Part shown: piece by piece, positions 11,533 to 21,523 of the stretch
How the letters are laid out: the number at the start of each line of letters is the position of its first letter
How positions within the stretch are numbered: the stretch's first letter is position 1
DNA from: Sthenelais limicola
Taxonomy: Eukaryota; Annelida; Polychaeta; Phyllodocida; Sigalionidae
NCBI GenBank assembly: GCA_942159475.1
Contig: OW804097.1
Location: 50,240,986-50,304,985 of the forward strand
DNA: 64,000 bases
Direction: 5' to 3'
Made by a program: the position numbers and the translations under genes
Notes under the pieces: generated by a model
Seen by the model: the letters and a program-made list of their open reading frames with translations, nothing else
The model's database searches: none
Told to the model about the DNA's origin: nothing

Positions 11533-12495
11533 ATGCAGGCAGCCCTTGCAAGAGCGGCAGCCGATCGTCAACGTGAAGCCTTCAGACCTGGAACTGTGGC
11601 TAATAGACAGTCGGCTGTCATTCTCTACCTCGGCTTCTGCCAGTTCCTCCTGTTAGACTTCTACAATCCAGAGCCAGCCCACCTGTGTTGGTTTGTGGAA
11701 TACCTTGCTCTACATGGAAGAGTAAATACTACTATAAAGAATACACTTTCAAGTCTAAAGACTTACTACAGGCTAGCTCTTCTCTCTACAGCAGCCTTCG
11801 AATCACCGATGACTACTACTGCGCTTCGCGCTCTTGACTTATTGCTCAGGCATGTGCCACTTCAAAGGGCTCCGGCATCTCCGACCCTCCTAGCCCAAGT
11901 CGTCAGTGTAATCTCTAACCATAAATATTTTCTACAGCTTAGAGCTGCATTTATATTAATGTTCATGGCGTTCTTTCGGCAAAGTAATTTATGCCCCAAG
12001 ACATCTAAATCTTTTTACTCTTCTCGTCAGCTTACGAGGAGTGATTTACTTCTGTTGCCTACAGGTGTTCAAATAATAATTAAATGGTCTAAGACACTAC
12101 AATCTGGCCTTGCGCCTAGGACAATCTTCATACCTGCTCTTCCATCTAGCAGCTTGTGCCCCCTGAATGCGATCTCACGCCTTATAATGACACTACCACT
12201 ACTAGGTTGTACCCCGATCTTCACCTTCGAGGATGGTACTCCCATGACAACACGTTTTCTTTCAACTGCTTGGTCTCAAGCAATATCTGACATTGGTGGT
12301 GACCCAAAAACCCTGTCACTTCATAGTCTAAGAAGGGGCGGGGCGTCATACGCCTATTTTGAGGGAGGTGCTAATTTAAATGATATTCGTTCCCATGGTA
12401 CTTGGCCTAGTGACTCTGTGTTAGCGCATTTACGCCCCCCTCAGGGTTATTCGACATCTGTCCATTCAGCACTTATGAACATTTCACATTTATAA
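11533..12495 (+). CDS. Ngaro ORF3: tyrosine recombinase, probably catalytically defective
   Basis: 320 residues from ATG 11533, in a different frame from ORF2 and separated from it by five bases. The N-terminal SAM-like domain (about 1-110) is followed by a catalytic domain. The first Arg is in FFRQSNL (about residue 148), and the H-x-x-R motif is in LHSLRRGG (about 264-267). After GTWPSDS the residue eight positions past the Trp, normally the catalytic Tyr, is His (about 299). The enzyme would integrate the circular or linear cDNA by site-specific recombination. A Tyr occurs further on (about residue 306) and the alignment is by eye, so loss of activity is inferred rather than certain. The frame itself is intact. 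Confidence 0.8.
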   Translation: MQAALARAAADRQREAFRPGTVANRQSAVILYLGFCQFLLLDFYNPEPAHLCWFVEYLALHGRVNTTIKNTLSSLKTYYRLALLSTAAFESPMTTTALRALDLLLRHVPLQRAPASPTLLAQVVSVISNHKYFLQLRAAFILMFMAFFRQSNLCPKTSKSFYSSRQLTRSDLLLLPTGVQIIIKWSKTLQSGLAPRTIFIPALPSSSLCPLNAISRLIMTLPLLGCTPIFTFEDGTPMTTRFLSTAWSQAISDIGGDPKTLSLHSLRRGGASYAYFEGGANLNDIRSHGTWPSDSVLAHLRPPQGYSTSVHSALMNISHL

Positions 12496-12519
12496 TAATA
12501 CATTTCTCTTCGAGATTGG

Positions 12520-12680
12520 CTATAAAATTCCTGTTATTCACTGCTTATATGTACATGCTTGTCATTTATGTATTCCATCAAGAATTACTTCAATGTACGA
12601 CAAAAGCCAGGAGAAAGTTTTATCGCCATGCATGAGACAAATAAATATTGAATTTCAATCCTCTGCGTTTTGTTGTAATG
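12520..12680 (+). repeat. Ngaro split direct repeat B1
   Basis: 161 bp beginning CTATAAAATTCCTG and ending TGTTGTAATG. It is almost identical to B2 at 12891-13051 and contains an AATAAA-like signal near its end. Confidence 0.9.
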
Positions 12681-12829
12681 TTCTTCTCTTTCGAGAAATC
12701 GGAAGAGGGGGGCATTGTGCACGCAGAGCTCTCTCCCCCCAGGTGAAGTCATATCCTGTTAACGTTCTCGGACGTCGGCGTCTCGTCCTCTCTTTTCTCC
12801 ATCGTTCTCCGATTCAGGCAATTTCACTG
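12681..12829 (+). repeat. Ngaro split direct repeat A2
   Basis: Directly abuts B1. It is 149 bp, matching A1. The B1/A2 junction represents the circle-junction sequence of the element. Confidence 0.9.
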
Positions 12830-12890
12830 CCCACCTTCCCACCCTTACCATTTTACACTTCTACATTTATATAACTTTCTCTTCATAGGC

Positions 12891-13051
12891 CTATAAAATT
12901 CCTGTTATTCACTGCTTATATGTACATGCTTGTCATTTATGTATTCCATCAAGAATTACTTCAATGTACGACAAAAGCCAGGAGAAAGTTTTATCGCCAT
13001 GCATGAGACAAATAAATGTTGAATTTCAATCCTCTGCGTTTTGTTGTAATG
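12891..13051 (+). repeat. Ngaro split direct repeat B2 (3' end of element)
   Basis: 161 bp, matching B1 with about one base difference; forms the right terminus. Confidence 0.9.
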
Positions 13052-13159
13052 ACCATGAGAATCGCCTTTCTATTTACGTGACCTGAACAGGAAGTGGACT
13101 GGGCTAAAGGTACCTACACACTCACATATAAATAGCAAAATTTTGTCATCCTCCCCTAA

Positions 13160-13246
13160 CCTACATGTATAGCTCAGTGGCAGAGCGTTCGCCTTCCATG
13201 CCAAGGGTGAGGGGTTCGAGGCTCGCCCGGGCAGCTTTTTTTTTTT
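13160..13246 (+). other. tRNA-like sequence (Gly-like) followed by T run
   Basis: AGCTCAGTGGCAGAGC resembles a tRNA D-arm/A box and GGGGTTCGAGGCTC a B box. TTCC sits where an anticodon loop would be (Gly UCC). A run of at least 11 T follows, as for a pol III terminator. The acceptor and T stems do not pair properly, so this is a tRNA pseudogene or the head of a SINE rather than a working tRNA. Confidence 0.35.
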
Positions 13247-13510
13247 CATCCTTGCGACGTTCCTACTAACATTTCTCTATGAAGGAATCATGGGAAGACA
13301 ACAAGATTTCAGATATCATAAGAAATCATATTGATTAAGCTATTCTGAAGATTTCGTCTTTATACAAGGTCCCGTTTTTTTTATATCAACGTTCGAATAC
13401 GGTCACCGCTTGGCTGGCCGACGGAAGTTTGCACCGCTTTATCAGTTGTAGCCAGAGTGACTTTCGGTATGATCCATATAACTCATGTATGGCTTGTGAA
13501 ATCGCCACTG

Positions 13511-13927
13511 GACTAAAACTTCGCTATCGGGGGGTAGAACTATATTAAAATCATTTCTACCAATTCAGATTATTCATTTATTTCTTTTTTATGTTGCTAG
13601 ACACACATAAAAATAACCGAATCGATCAAGGTCAAGGTCGCCATAAGCTTGCCGCATTAGTCGGAAACCGTATGATACCGCGACGGCTGGCCGAATGAAG
13701 CTCCAGCTATAATAGCCAATCAGAGGTGCGTATTCACTGTTGTCACGTTTCAGCCAGCCGGCGTGTTTTTACAAGATTCCGCTGCTTGCCATCCAAAGCA
13801 TTAGAGACTTCCGGTTTACGAATGCCGTGTTGCATGTGTCTAGGGACTTAAAAAAGAAATAAATAAAAGATTTGAATCGGTAGAAATGTTTTAAATGTTG
13901 TTTTAGCCCGATAGCGAAGATTTAGTC
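13511..13927. repeat. Imperfect long inverted repeat
   Basis: Left arm 13511-13604 (GACTAAAACTTCGCTATCGG ... GCTAGACACA) and right arm 13835-13927 (TGTGTCTAG ... GATAGCGAAGATTTAGTC) are reverse complements with some mismatches, around a 230-bp spacer. Both arms contain TTTATTTCTTTTTT/AAAAAAGAAATAAA and a TTTCTACC-type string. It could be a diverged MITE. Confidence 0.5.
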
Positions 13928-14035
13928 GACGGAAAGTCCCCAATCCGACCTTGAACTCTAAGCGGTCCGGGTGCGCGCAAGCGGCTGTGTATGGTATCAG
14001 TACACTAGCAAAATTAAGCCACGATATGCCCACCA

Positions 14036-14120
14036 GTTCCATAGTGTAGTGGTTATAGTGCTCGACTTCTGCGGAGAACGTTGAGGGTTTGAGCCTCGTC
14101 AGGTCCCTTAGCTTTTTTTT
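14036..14120 (+). other. Second tRNA-like sequence followed by T run
   Basis: TAGTGTAGTGGTTATAGTGC resembles an A box and GGGTTTGAGCCTC a B box, with a T run about 30 bases downstream (14113 on). Stem pairing is poor. Like the copy at 13160 it is probably a SINE head or tRNA pseudogene. Confidence 0.3.
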
Positions 14121-14399
14121 TCATTCTATACTTGGCCAGAAGCGACAGGGTTGGGTTGATCTATCGGGACGGAAGTCTTGGGACTGATCTATAGGGACTG
14201 ATCTATCGGGCCGGAAGTGGTTTGCGGGAATCTATAGAGAAAAAAAACCTCCCAGAATCCGCCAGATGGACACCCAGTCAGGCGTACAGAATCATAACAT
14301 CGTGGCTAAGGCGATGCGCTTTAGACTACGATTATGAAGGAAGGACGTAATATCAGAGATCTGCGATTTACACAAACACTCCCAACGATAATAATATAC

Positions 14400-14896
14400 T
14401 GTTGTGGTGTTATTGGGTTTAGGTGGCCGCTGAGGGTTAGTTCGTCCGAACCTCCCCAGTGGTCACTACTGGTCCGCGGGACTTTTTAGTCTAAATGATA
14501 TGTTTTGCCTGTCGCCTTTTATATATTTAACAGCAGCCAGCTGTTGGTCGATAGTAACCACGACCTGGGTTTCTACCATTTAATGTAAGCTGTAGAGGCC
14601 ATGATAAACCTCTCAGTGTGGACAGTGTTACTTATACCTCTGATTGTGAAATGTTGATTGTTGTTGTATAGGTCTGATAGACACCTTTGGATGAGGGTTA
14701 CCTGGCTGGCCAGGTGATCCGAAATCCGCAGTCTAGTCAGGTCTGGAAGCGAACTGATGCCAGTTCCGAACACCTCACAATAAAACCCAAGTGAACAGGT
14801 AGCGCCTGCCTTTGTTCCTTTTGTTCTATATAAACTCTCGATTAATAAGCTTCGGATACGCCAAGGGAAACGAACCTGCGACACAGATTCACTACA
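14400..14896 (+). repeat. Gypsy-1 5' LTR
   Basis: Starts TGTTGTGGTG and ends ATTCACTACA. The right end is set by the PBS two bases later; the left end is the best TG but has no second LTR to confirm it. AATAAA lies near 14781 and a TATAAA string near 14827. Confidence 0.6.
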
Positions 14897-14898
14897 AC

Positions 14899-14911
14899 TG
14901 GTGCCGTGACC
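14899..14911 (+). other. Gypsy-1 primer binding site
   Basis: TGGTGCCGTGACC two bases after the LTR; TGG complements a tRNA 3' CCA. The same 13 bases occupy this position in Gypsy-3. The tRNA was not identified. Confidence 0.65.
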
Positions 14912-14990
14912 AAACTTGGCTTTCTGTCTTATCGATTGAGTGTTGGGCTTATAGTTTAAACTTTGCTAGAGATTTTGGTAAATCTTTGAG

Positions 14991-17102
14991 ATGGCTACCA
15001 ATGCAAATGGAGTCCAGGTGGCGGATGCAGCGGCCCAAGTTGGCCTGCGCATTTCACCAGCTGGTATGAAGGGTTACCGCAAACCTACTCCTGGCTCTGG
15101 TGCAAAGAAAACGAATCCGAAGGTAAAAGTGACCAGTCCGAAGTTGACTCTACAGCCGGTTGCCGCTGCTGGAGGTCAATGGACTGAATTTCGAAGGAAT
15201 CCTGCGATAGCAGATTCCTTTGAGGAGGAAGAAAAAGAGCAGTTGAGGACTGAAGTGGCCTCCTGGCGCCATGCCTATTCTGTGCAAGGACAGTCGATGC
15301 ACGATGCCCGTGGAACTATTGATCAGCTCATAGAGCAGAATCGAGACCTCCAGAGCACGTTGGTTCAAGTAACCGATGACTGCCATGCCACTACACGTCT
15401 GCTTCGTGTAGAGAATGAGAAATTACGGAATGAGGTAGCCAGGGTGGATGATATGTCACGAATGAAAAACATGTTGGATGATTCTTCGGATGTTGAGGAT
15501 ACGGACCTATATGGTTCACCTCCTAGGATAGGAGGAGTTTCTCCGCCATTGGGCGTAGAGAGACCTACATATCCTAAGGAAGGTGGTGGATCATACATCC
15601 TCCTCACTCCGAGGCATTTTTCTGAAGAGAAGGCTGCTCGGACACCCGTGCCCGAGCATCTAAAGTTGTCCAAAGCGGTTGGTGGACAGGCTGTAGGCGA
15701 ACCTGTGCAACATGCTACTTCCAGCGGAGGGCGTGTAGCAGGTTCTAATCAACCTAACCAAACCCAGCAAGCTTCTCCTCCACGTGGAGGATCCAGGACA
15801 CCTAGACAAAAAGATACGGTGACATTCACTGCCTCGTCTCCTCTTCACGGAGGGGGAGGGGGTAGGCCTTATGTTGGAGCGCACTCCAACATTAAAAGAC
15901 CAACTGCTTCCACAACGTATGTGCGTGGTCATGTTGATAATAGTCAATATGTGAGGAATGCTGGTCGGCAATGGACTACAGTCGGAGGGTTGCCAGATAC
16001 TTCTGGAATCCAAATACCTGGCGTTCATGCGATTGACAATTCTCCCATGCGACATATGACTAACCAAGTGTCAAACTACTTTCGGGATAAGTCAGTGGTG
16101 CAGGGCCTGAAGTATGAAGGCGCTATAGGCACCGAACTCACCTTCAGGTATCAGTTTGTGGCAACGAATGTTAATCATGCCCCTAAACCGGCGATTATAA
16201 GAAACTGGGATCCTAAGGATTCCTGGCGGACACATCTCGGAGAGATGAAAGTGCTAGCCGAAGCGCATAATTGGACACCAGAACAGTTCCTTATGCAGCT
16301 TAAGTGCAGCTGCCGCCGTCAGCTAGGCGAAATGGGAGATTTGCCCCCAGGTTTGGATCTTATTGGTTTTGTAGACCATATGGATGCTAACTTCGGTGAG
16401 CATTCTCTTGAAAAGAAGCAGTCCGAATTCTATAACTGCAGACAAACCCCTAAGCAGCCGAGCCGTATGTTTGCCAATGAGGTAGCCAAACGTGCTAGAC
16501 ATGCTTTCGGAATTAATCTGGACAATACTCTGCGTACCCTCTGCTTGAGAGTCTTCTTGAAAGGCTTGATCAACCAGGAGAAAGCTGCGTGGGTGAAGCT
16601 TAAACAGCCGTTTGACCTTCTCCAAGCAATTCACTGGGCCGAGGTATGGGAGAGTTGTCATATGGATTTCGCGAACGCTGCTGTCTTGCAAGCTGCTGCT
16701 ATAGGTCCGTTGGCTGTTGCTATCCCATTGGAGGGAGCGGCGGCCGAAGGTTCCCAGTCGGGGAAGAGCAAAAAGGCAAGTGCCAAAGAAAAGGCCATGG
16801 TACAGGTTAGCCAGGCACTGGCATTGCAGGAGTCCGACGATGATGATCAGTCCGACGATCCCGGCAATGCGATAGTGCAGGCTTTCCAAGCATGGCAAGA
16901 AAAGCAAGGAAAGACGAATTCCTCAACCCAGCAGTATAAGAAGTCTGCTGGGGGTAGAGAAAGAAGAACCTGGCAAGTTCGGAAATGCTATTTTTGTAGT
17001 GAGGAGGGGCATTTCGCCTCGGCTTGCCCCACTAAAAAAGCTCTACTCGAACTTGTGAAGAAGCAAGGCGCTCCAGGAGGGAAGCCGGCTTCGGAAAACT
17101 AG
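14991..17102 (+). CDS. Gypsy-1 Gag polyprotein
   Basis: Uninterrupted 703-residue frame from ATG 14991, 80 bp after the PBS. Residues about 70-155 are predicted coiled coil (EEEEKEQLRTE..., VENEKLRNEVARVDD). A proline/glycine-rich linker follows. The retrotransposon capsid-like domain is at about 400-560 (WDPKDSW..HLGEMKVLA, MDANFGE, CRQTP). A single CCHC zinc knuckle (CYFCSEEGHFASAC) lies near 664-677. The protein would package genomic RNA into cytoplasmic particles. The last sense codons GAA AAC are followed directly by TAG and overlap the presumed -1 frameshift site. Gag is intact although pol is broken. Confidence 0.85.
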   Translation: MATNANGVQVADAAAQVGLRISPAGMKGYRKPTPGSGAKKTNPKVKVTSPKLTLQPVAAAGGQWTEFRRNPAIADSFEEEEKEQLRTEVASWRHAYSVQGQSMHDARGTIDQLIEQNRDLQSTLVQVTDDCHATTRLLRVENEKLRNEVARVDDMSRMKNMLDDSSDVEDTDLYGSPPRIGGVSPPLGVERPTYPKEGGGSYILLTPRHFSEEKAARTPVPEHLKLSKAVGGQAVGEPVQHATSSGGRVAGSNQPNQTQQASPPRGGSRTPRQKDTVTFTASSPLHGGGGGRPYVGAHSNIKRPTASTTYVRGHVDNSQYVRNAGRQWTTVGGLPDTSGIQIPGVHAIDNSPMRHMTNQVSNYFRDKSVVQGLKYEGAIGTELTFRYQFVATNVNHAPKPAIIRNWDPKDSWRTHLGEMKVLAEAHNWTPEQFLMQLKCSCRRQLGEMGDLPPGLDLIGFVDHMDANFGEHSLEKKQSEFYNCRQTPKQPSRMFANEVAKRARHAFGINLDNTLRTLCLRVFLKGLINQEKAAWVKLKQPFDLLQAIHWAEVWESCHMDFANAAVLQAAAIGPLAVAIPLEGAAAEGSQSGKSKKASAKEKAMVQVSQALALQESDDDDQSDDPGNAIVQAFQAWQEKQGKTNSSTQQYKKSAGGRERRTWQVRKCYFCSEEGHFASACPTKKALLELVKKQGAPGGKPASEN
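17093..17099 (+). promoter_or_regulatory. Candidate -1 ribosomal frameshift heptamer (Gypsy-1)
   Basis: GGAAAAC, read G GAA AAC in the gag frame, directly before the gag TAG. The pol frame is -1 relative to gag and is open from here. The same heptamer occupies the same place in Gypsy-2 (36780) and Gypsy-3 (55137). It is not a canonical X XXY YYZ heptamer. Confidence 0.5.
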
Positions 17103-20100
17103 GTTCGGCTCCTGTAGTAAGCGATACGGGAGCTTCGGACAACACGCTTCTTAGTACCACAGTCCGCGAGGATCTTGGTAGTAGTCTAGAAACTGGGAAA
17201 TCAGCCCAGGCACCGGTGTGTAAGATAGGGTTAAAGCTTAGCGACAAGAAGCTACCCGATCTGATAGCTGGAGGTCCTAGGCCGTTGCCGGACGGTGATT
17301 TTCTCCCTGAAAAGATTCAGGGATGCTCGGACAAGAGCCCTGGCGTGCGTTGGGGACAGGCCGAGTACCAAGCTGAGTCAGGTCAGGTTGTCTTGGTAGA
17401 AAAAGGCCAAGAGAAGTCTGCTCGGATTCAGAAAGTTTCTGTTCAACAGCTGGAAACTCTGGAGATCCCTTCTAAATTACTGGTGAGGGAGAGATGGTAT
17501 GCCCCTGTAGGCATAGGTGGGAAGAGTGGTTATTTCTTGGTAGATCCAGGCGCAACGACGAGTTTGATTACCAAGGATTTCTATGAATCCCTTCCACATG
17601 CGCCGCCTATGATTTCGGTGCGTATGGCGTGCTCGATGGGTAATGGAACGCCTATAACTACATATGGGAGCGTGCTCTGTCCATATGAAGTGTCGGGTCG
17701 GACATACATGATGACATGTCTGGTAGTCAGCGGTCTGAAGGGCCCTGAAGACGGGATATTAGGTGCAGATTTTTACTATGTGCACCGTTGTTGTTTGGAT
17801 TGGTCAGGAGTGTTTTATTTGGAAAACTTCGGACATTCTGTTGTATGTAAACAGTGGAAAAAGAAGTCCGAAGGTGAAGAATTTTCCTCTATAAAGACCA
17901 TGACTGTGAGCGAAGTAGATACTGGAATAGCTGTGACACTTAGGAAAGCGGTGATCATGGAGGCCAAATCTATTACACTTGCAGAATTGGACTTTGATAG
18001 TGGCTCAGACGCATCGGATGCTTGGATGTTCGAGCCAGACCGAGGATTGCTAGAAGACTTCGCCTTAGGGAGCCTGAATACATATGTTTCAGGTGGAGGT
18101 TCAACCGCTTTGGTAGCCTTCAGCAATCCGTCCGACCGCCCAATGAAAATTGGCAAACGGAGAGTGGTGGGCAGATTAAGTAGAGTTACTCTTGTGGCAG
18201 AGGATTCCGCTTTGTCTGAAGATGACGGTAGCAATATTATCAGAGAGGCAATCATTAATTCTATACAGGTTACAGAATCGCCTGTGGCGGATGATGATCT
18301 GATAGCTCCCGACATCTTGGTACCACCGAGTGCAGAGTGCCCGCTGAAGAAGCTGGTCAATGATTCGGATTTGTCCGAGAAAAACGAGAAGAACGTTGCT
18401 CTGTCTTTGCTGGAAGAATTCCGAGATTGTTTCTCTCTTCCAGGTGGCAAAGCCCTTTGTTGTACTGATAAAGTTCGCCATGTGATAGACACTGGAGATG
18501 CTTGCCCGATCAAACAAGCATACCGGCGTATTCCTGTGGCGAAGAGAGACAAGGCGGAGGCAGAGATTTGGAAAATGTACAGAGAGGGTCGAATTGAACA
18601 TAGCAGTAGCCCCTGGGGTGCTCCTATTGTCATGGTGGCCAAGAAAGATGGCACACAGCGTTTTTGTGTTGACAACGTCAGCTAAACTCTGTCACTATAA
18701 AGGATAGCTTTCCACTACCTCGGATCGATGAGTGCATAGAATCACTTGGTGGAAACCAGTGGTTCTGTACTTTATATCTTGAAAGTGGGTACTGGCAGGT
18801 GGCGATGGATGAAGATAGCAAGTCAAAGACTGCATTCTTATCCAGTGTAGGGTTATTTCAATTCAAGGTTATGGCCTTCGGATTGTGTAATGCCCCCGCT
18901 ACCTTCCAACGCATGATGGATCAGATGTTGGATGGCCTTCATTGGAAATCATGTCTGGTCTATCTGGATGATATCGTGGTTTTTGGGAAAACTCTTGAAG
19001 AGTGCCTGGATAACCTGAGACTCGTCCTTGAGCGTATACGGGATTATGGTCTTCGTTTGAAACCCAAGAAATGTGAATTTTTCCGCAAGAAAGTGGAATA
19101 CTTGGGTCGGATTGTGTCAGGCCATGGCATTTCGGCGGATCCGAAGAAGATCCAGAAAGTCAAGGACTGGCCAATCCCCACGAATGCTAGGGAAGTAAGG
19201 CAATTCATTGGATTCGCCTCCTATTACCGAGATTTTATGAAAGATTTCGGTAAATTAGTGATTCCCTTGCAGGAAGTTGTAACCGCGGCGGGCAAGGATA
19301 AACGATATGCTAAACCCATAGAGTGGACTCCTCGTTGCCAAGATGCATTCGATACATGCAAAAATTTGCTAATCTCTTCACCTACTCTCGGATATCCTCA
19401 ACCCTCGGGTAAGTTTATCCTTGATACGGATGCAAGTAGTTTTGGCATGGCGGGAATCCTGTCTCAGGTCCAGGAAGGAAGGGAGGTGGTTCTGTGTTTT
19501 GCAAGCCATAGTTTATCTAAGCCACAGAGGAACTATTGTGCGACAAAACGTGAGCTGCTTGCCGTTCTGACCTACCTGCAAAAATTCCGACATTACTTGC
19601 TGGGTAATAAGGATTTTATTGTTCGGACAGATCACGCCTCCTTGCGTTGGCTGCTCAATTTCAAGGATCCGACCGATATGTTAGCTCGTTGGCTACTCAC
19701 CTTACAGGAATTCGGGCTGGATCAGAGCATGATTTTGCATCGGGCTGGTAAACAGCATGAAAATGCTGATGCGCTGTCGCGCTTGCCAACCAGAAAATGT
19801 GGAAGACCAGACTGCCTAGATTGCGGTGCGCATGATGCTGTTATTGCCACTAACAAAGTTTCCTTAGGGACTCAGCGGAACGTGTTGCAAGAAGCTCAGC
19901 AAGCCGACCCACTTGTAAAAAGGTTGCTGAAAATGTTAGATGGAACTGTGCCGATTCCTAGCAGAGAAAATCTTGCTGGTGAGTCTGATGAGTTTCAGGC
20001 ATTTGTCAGACATCTTGGTAGTATGGAGGTCAGAGATGGTGTGCTATGTCTGGGGTGGACAAGACTAGCCACCGGAAAGAAATACTGGAGGAAAATTGTC

Positions 20101-20876
20101 CCTGTTTCCATGAGGAAAGAGATCTTCCAGGGCATACATGGTGCCAAAACTGCGGGTCATTTCGGAACCTTCAAGAATGTCTGGTCAGCAAAGATGAGAT
20201 ATTTTTGGCCTGGTATGAGTTATGATCTGAGGCGGTGGGTACGAGCTTGCCCGGAATGTAATATGAGGAAGACTAGAGGTGGTGGTGGAATTTCTTACCT
20301 TAAGAAAGAAAAACATGGTGGTAGATGGAACCGAATATCGTTGGATATTCTAGGGCCTCTTCGGAGTACCCCTAGAGGCAACAGCTATATTATGGTTGTA
20401 GTAGACCATTTCTCTAAATGGGCCGAAGCCTACCCCATGGCCGACCACACCGCTGAAAGCTGTGCAGAAGTTCTTTTTCGAGAATGGATCTTGAGATTCG
20501 GATGTCCTGTGTCGTTGCAGACAGATGGAGCTCCTGAATTTCGGTCTCAACTCTTGAGATGTCTACTTGACATGCTGGGAATCGAGAAGCTAATTACCCT
20601 CCCATACAGGCCTATGAGTAATGGGCAGTCCGAGAGGCTTAATAGAGTTCTTGTGGAACAGCTATCTTGTATGACTGATTCGGACGAAGTAGATTGGGAT
20701 ATGCTGACCCCTTGCATTGCTCATGCATACAGAGGGACAGTACATGCTGCTACTTTATGCACACCTAACTCAGTAGTCTTCGGAGAAGAGTTGGTAACGC
20801 CCATGGACATAGTTCATGGAGTTGAAAGAGGAAGTCTTGATTTCCCTTGCAAGGTTGCTTTTGTTGAGAACCTGAG
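17093..20876 (+). pseudogene. Gypsy-1 Pol: protease-RT-RNase H-integrase, mutated and truncated
   Basis: Reads in the -1 frame from the gag end. The protease has FLVDPGATTS (about 17545) with Pro where Ser or Thr normally follows the catalytic Asp, and ILGADF (about 17757) as the second protease motif. A one-base deletion at about 18675 shifts the frame just after RFCVD in the RT. In the next frame, the first RT catalytic Asp, expected in TL-D-LESGYW, is Tyr (TAT at 18775-18777). YLDDIVVF (about 18961) is intact. RNase H has ILDTDASSFGMA (about 19420). Integrase has the HHCC zinc finger (about 20140-20260), Asp in LDILGPL, Asp in QTDGAPEF and Glu in NGQSERLNR. Similarity ends after VENLR (about 20876). 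Confidence 0.85.
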
Positions 20877-21523
20877 AACCGCATGGGCGTTGTCCTTATG
20901 TATGTCTTTATTTTAAAATCTGCTAGAATATTAATAGAAGGCAGTTGTCCCCTGGTCTGAAAGGATTGGCGTGTGAGGAGCATACCAGGCCATAAGTCCC
21001 ATATAACCATCCCCACCCCTGAAGTTATGTCCCTGACGGTTTAACTTAACTTATGGTAAAATTTTCCCTGCAGTTATTTCCTTTATTCCAAGGCCTAAAG
21101 ACTTTATCTGGGGATTAGCTACCCTTGTCAGTGTTGTTTAAAGGCCTATAAAAGGAAAGATCTCTCCCTTGGAGACCCCCCCCCCCCCAACTCTGCCCCT
21201 GAAAACCCACCCCTTCAATCTTGGGAAATGGAGACTGTGGGAGTGGCCAGACGGATCATAGTATATTTTCTTTAAATATCGCGAAGTACTTCGCGATGTT
21301 GCCATAGCGCTTTCCATTTCGGTTCAATTTTTCTCTTCTTTTTCTGTATAGAAATTCCAGGAGGAGGAAGGCCAGTGGAGGAGGGATCCTCGCTTTTCAG
21401 CTCGCTTTTTCCATGCCTGCTACTGCCTGTTTTGTGTGCTTTTCTTTTTCTTGAAGGGTTAGGCTTTCGCCTTATGTAGGCTTCGCCAAAAATAACTTCA
21501 CTGAGGAGACCTAATTAGCTTGG
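20877..21523. other. Non-coding; holds a perfect 20-bp palindrome
   Basis: No gene. ATCGCGAAGTACTTCGCGAT at 21278-21297 is a perfect palindrome. A C-run sits at about 21177-21190. Confidence 0.45.

Larger units (their letters stand above)
7281..13051 (+). mobile_element. Ngaro-type tyrosine-recombinase (DIRS order) retrotransposon, full length
   Basis: The element has the split direct repeat layout A1-ORFs-B1-A2-B2 that defines Ngaro elements. A1 (7281-7429) and A2 (12681-12829) are both 149 bp, exactly 5400 bp apart. B1 (12520-12680) and B2 (12891-13051) are both 161 bp. The genes in order are ORF1 (Gag-like), RT plus RNase H, and a tyrosine recombinase. There is no integrase or LTR. A1/A2 and B1/B2 differ by only a few bases, so insertion was fairly recent. 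The copy is nevertheless disabled: one nonsense codon and a 569-bp transposon interrupt the RT gene, and the recombinase seems to lack its tyrosine. Confidence 0.88.
14400..20876 (+). mobile_element. Gypsy-1: Gypsy-type LTR retrotransposon, 3' truncated
   Basis: Order: 5' LTR, PBS, gag with a zinc knuckle, then pol in the -1 frame with protease, RT, RNase H and integrase. Similarity to the related element Gypsy-3 stops at about 20876, inside the integrase C-terminal region; no 3' LTR or PPT follows. It is clearly related to Gypsy-3 throughout gag and pol (shared VENEKL..E..RVDD, MDANFGE and KCYFC..EGH in Gag, and VDPGATTSL in protease). A one-base deletion and an active-site substitution disable pol. 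Confidence 0.85.

Noticed and set aside
13160..13234. Functional tRNA-Gly
   Set aside because: Acceptor and T stems do not pair; called tRNA-like only.
16323..16907. 194-codon minus-strand frame inside Gypsy-1 gag
   Set aside because: It is the shadow of an intact, domain-bearing gag on the other strand and has no recognisable motif.
17108..17124. A DTGA string just after the Gypsy-1 frameshift site as the true protease active site
   Set aside because: Not conserved in Gypsy-3 at the homologous place and lacks the hydrophobic context; the later VDPGA with a downstream ILGADF is the better match.
17815..18675. 286-codon minus-strand frame opposite Gypsy-1 pol
   Set aside because: Shadow of pol; Ser-rich composition follows from the complement of the coding strand.
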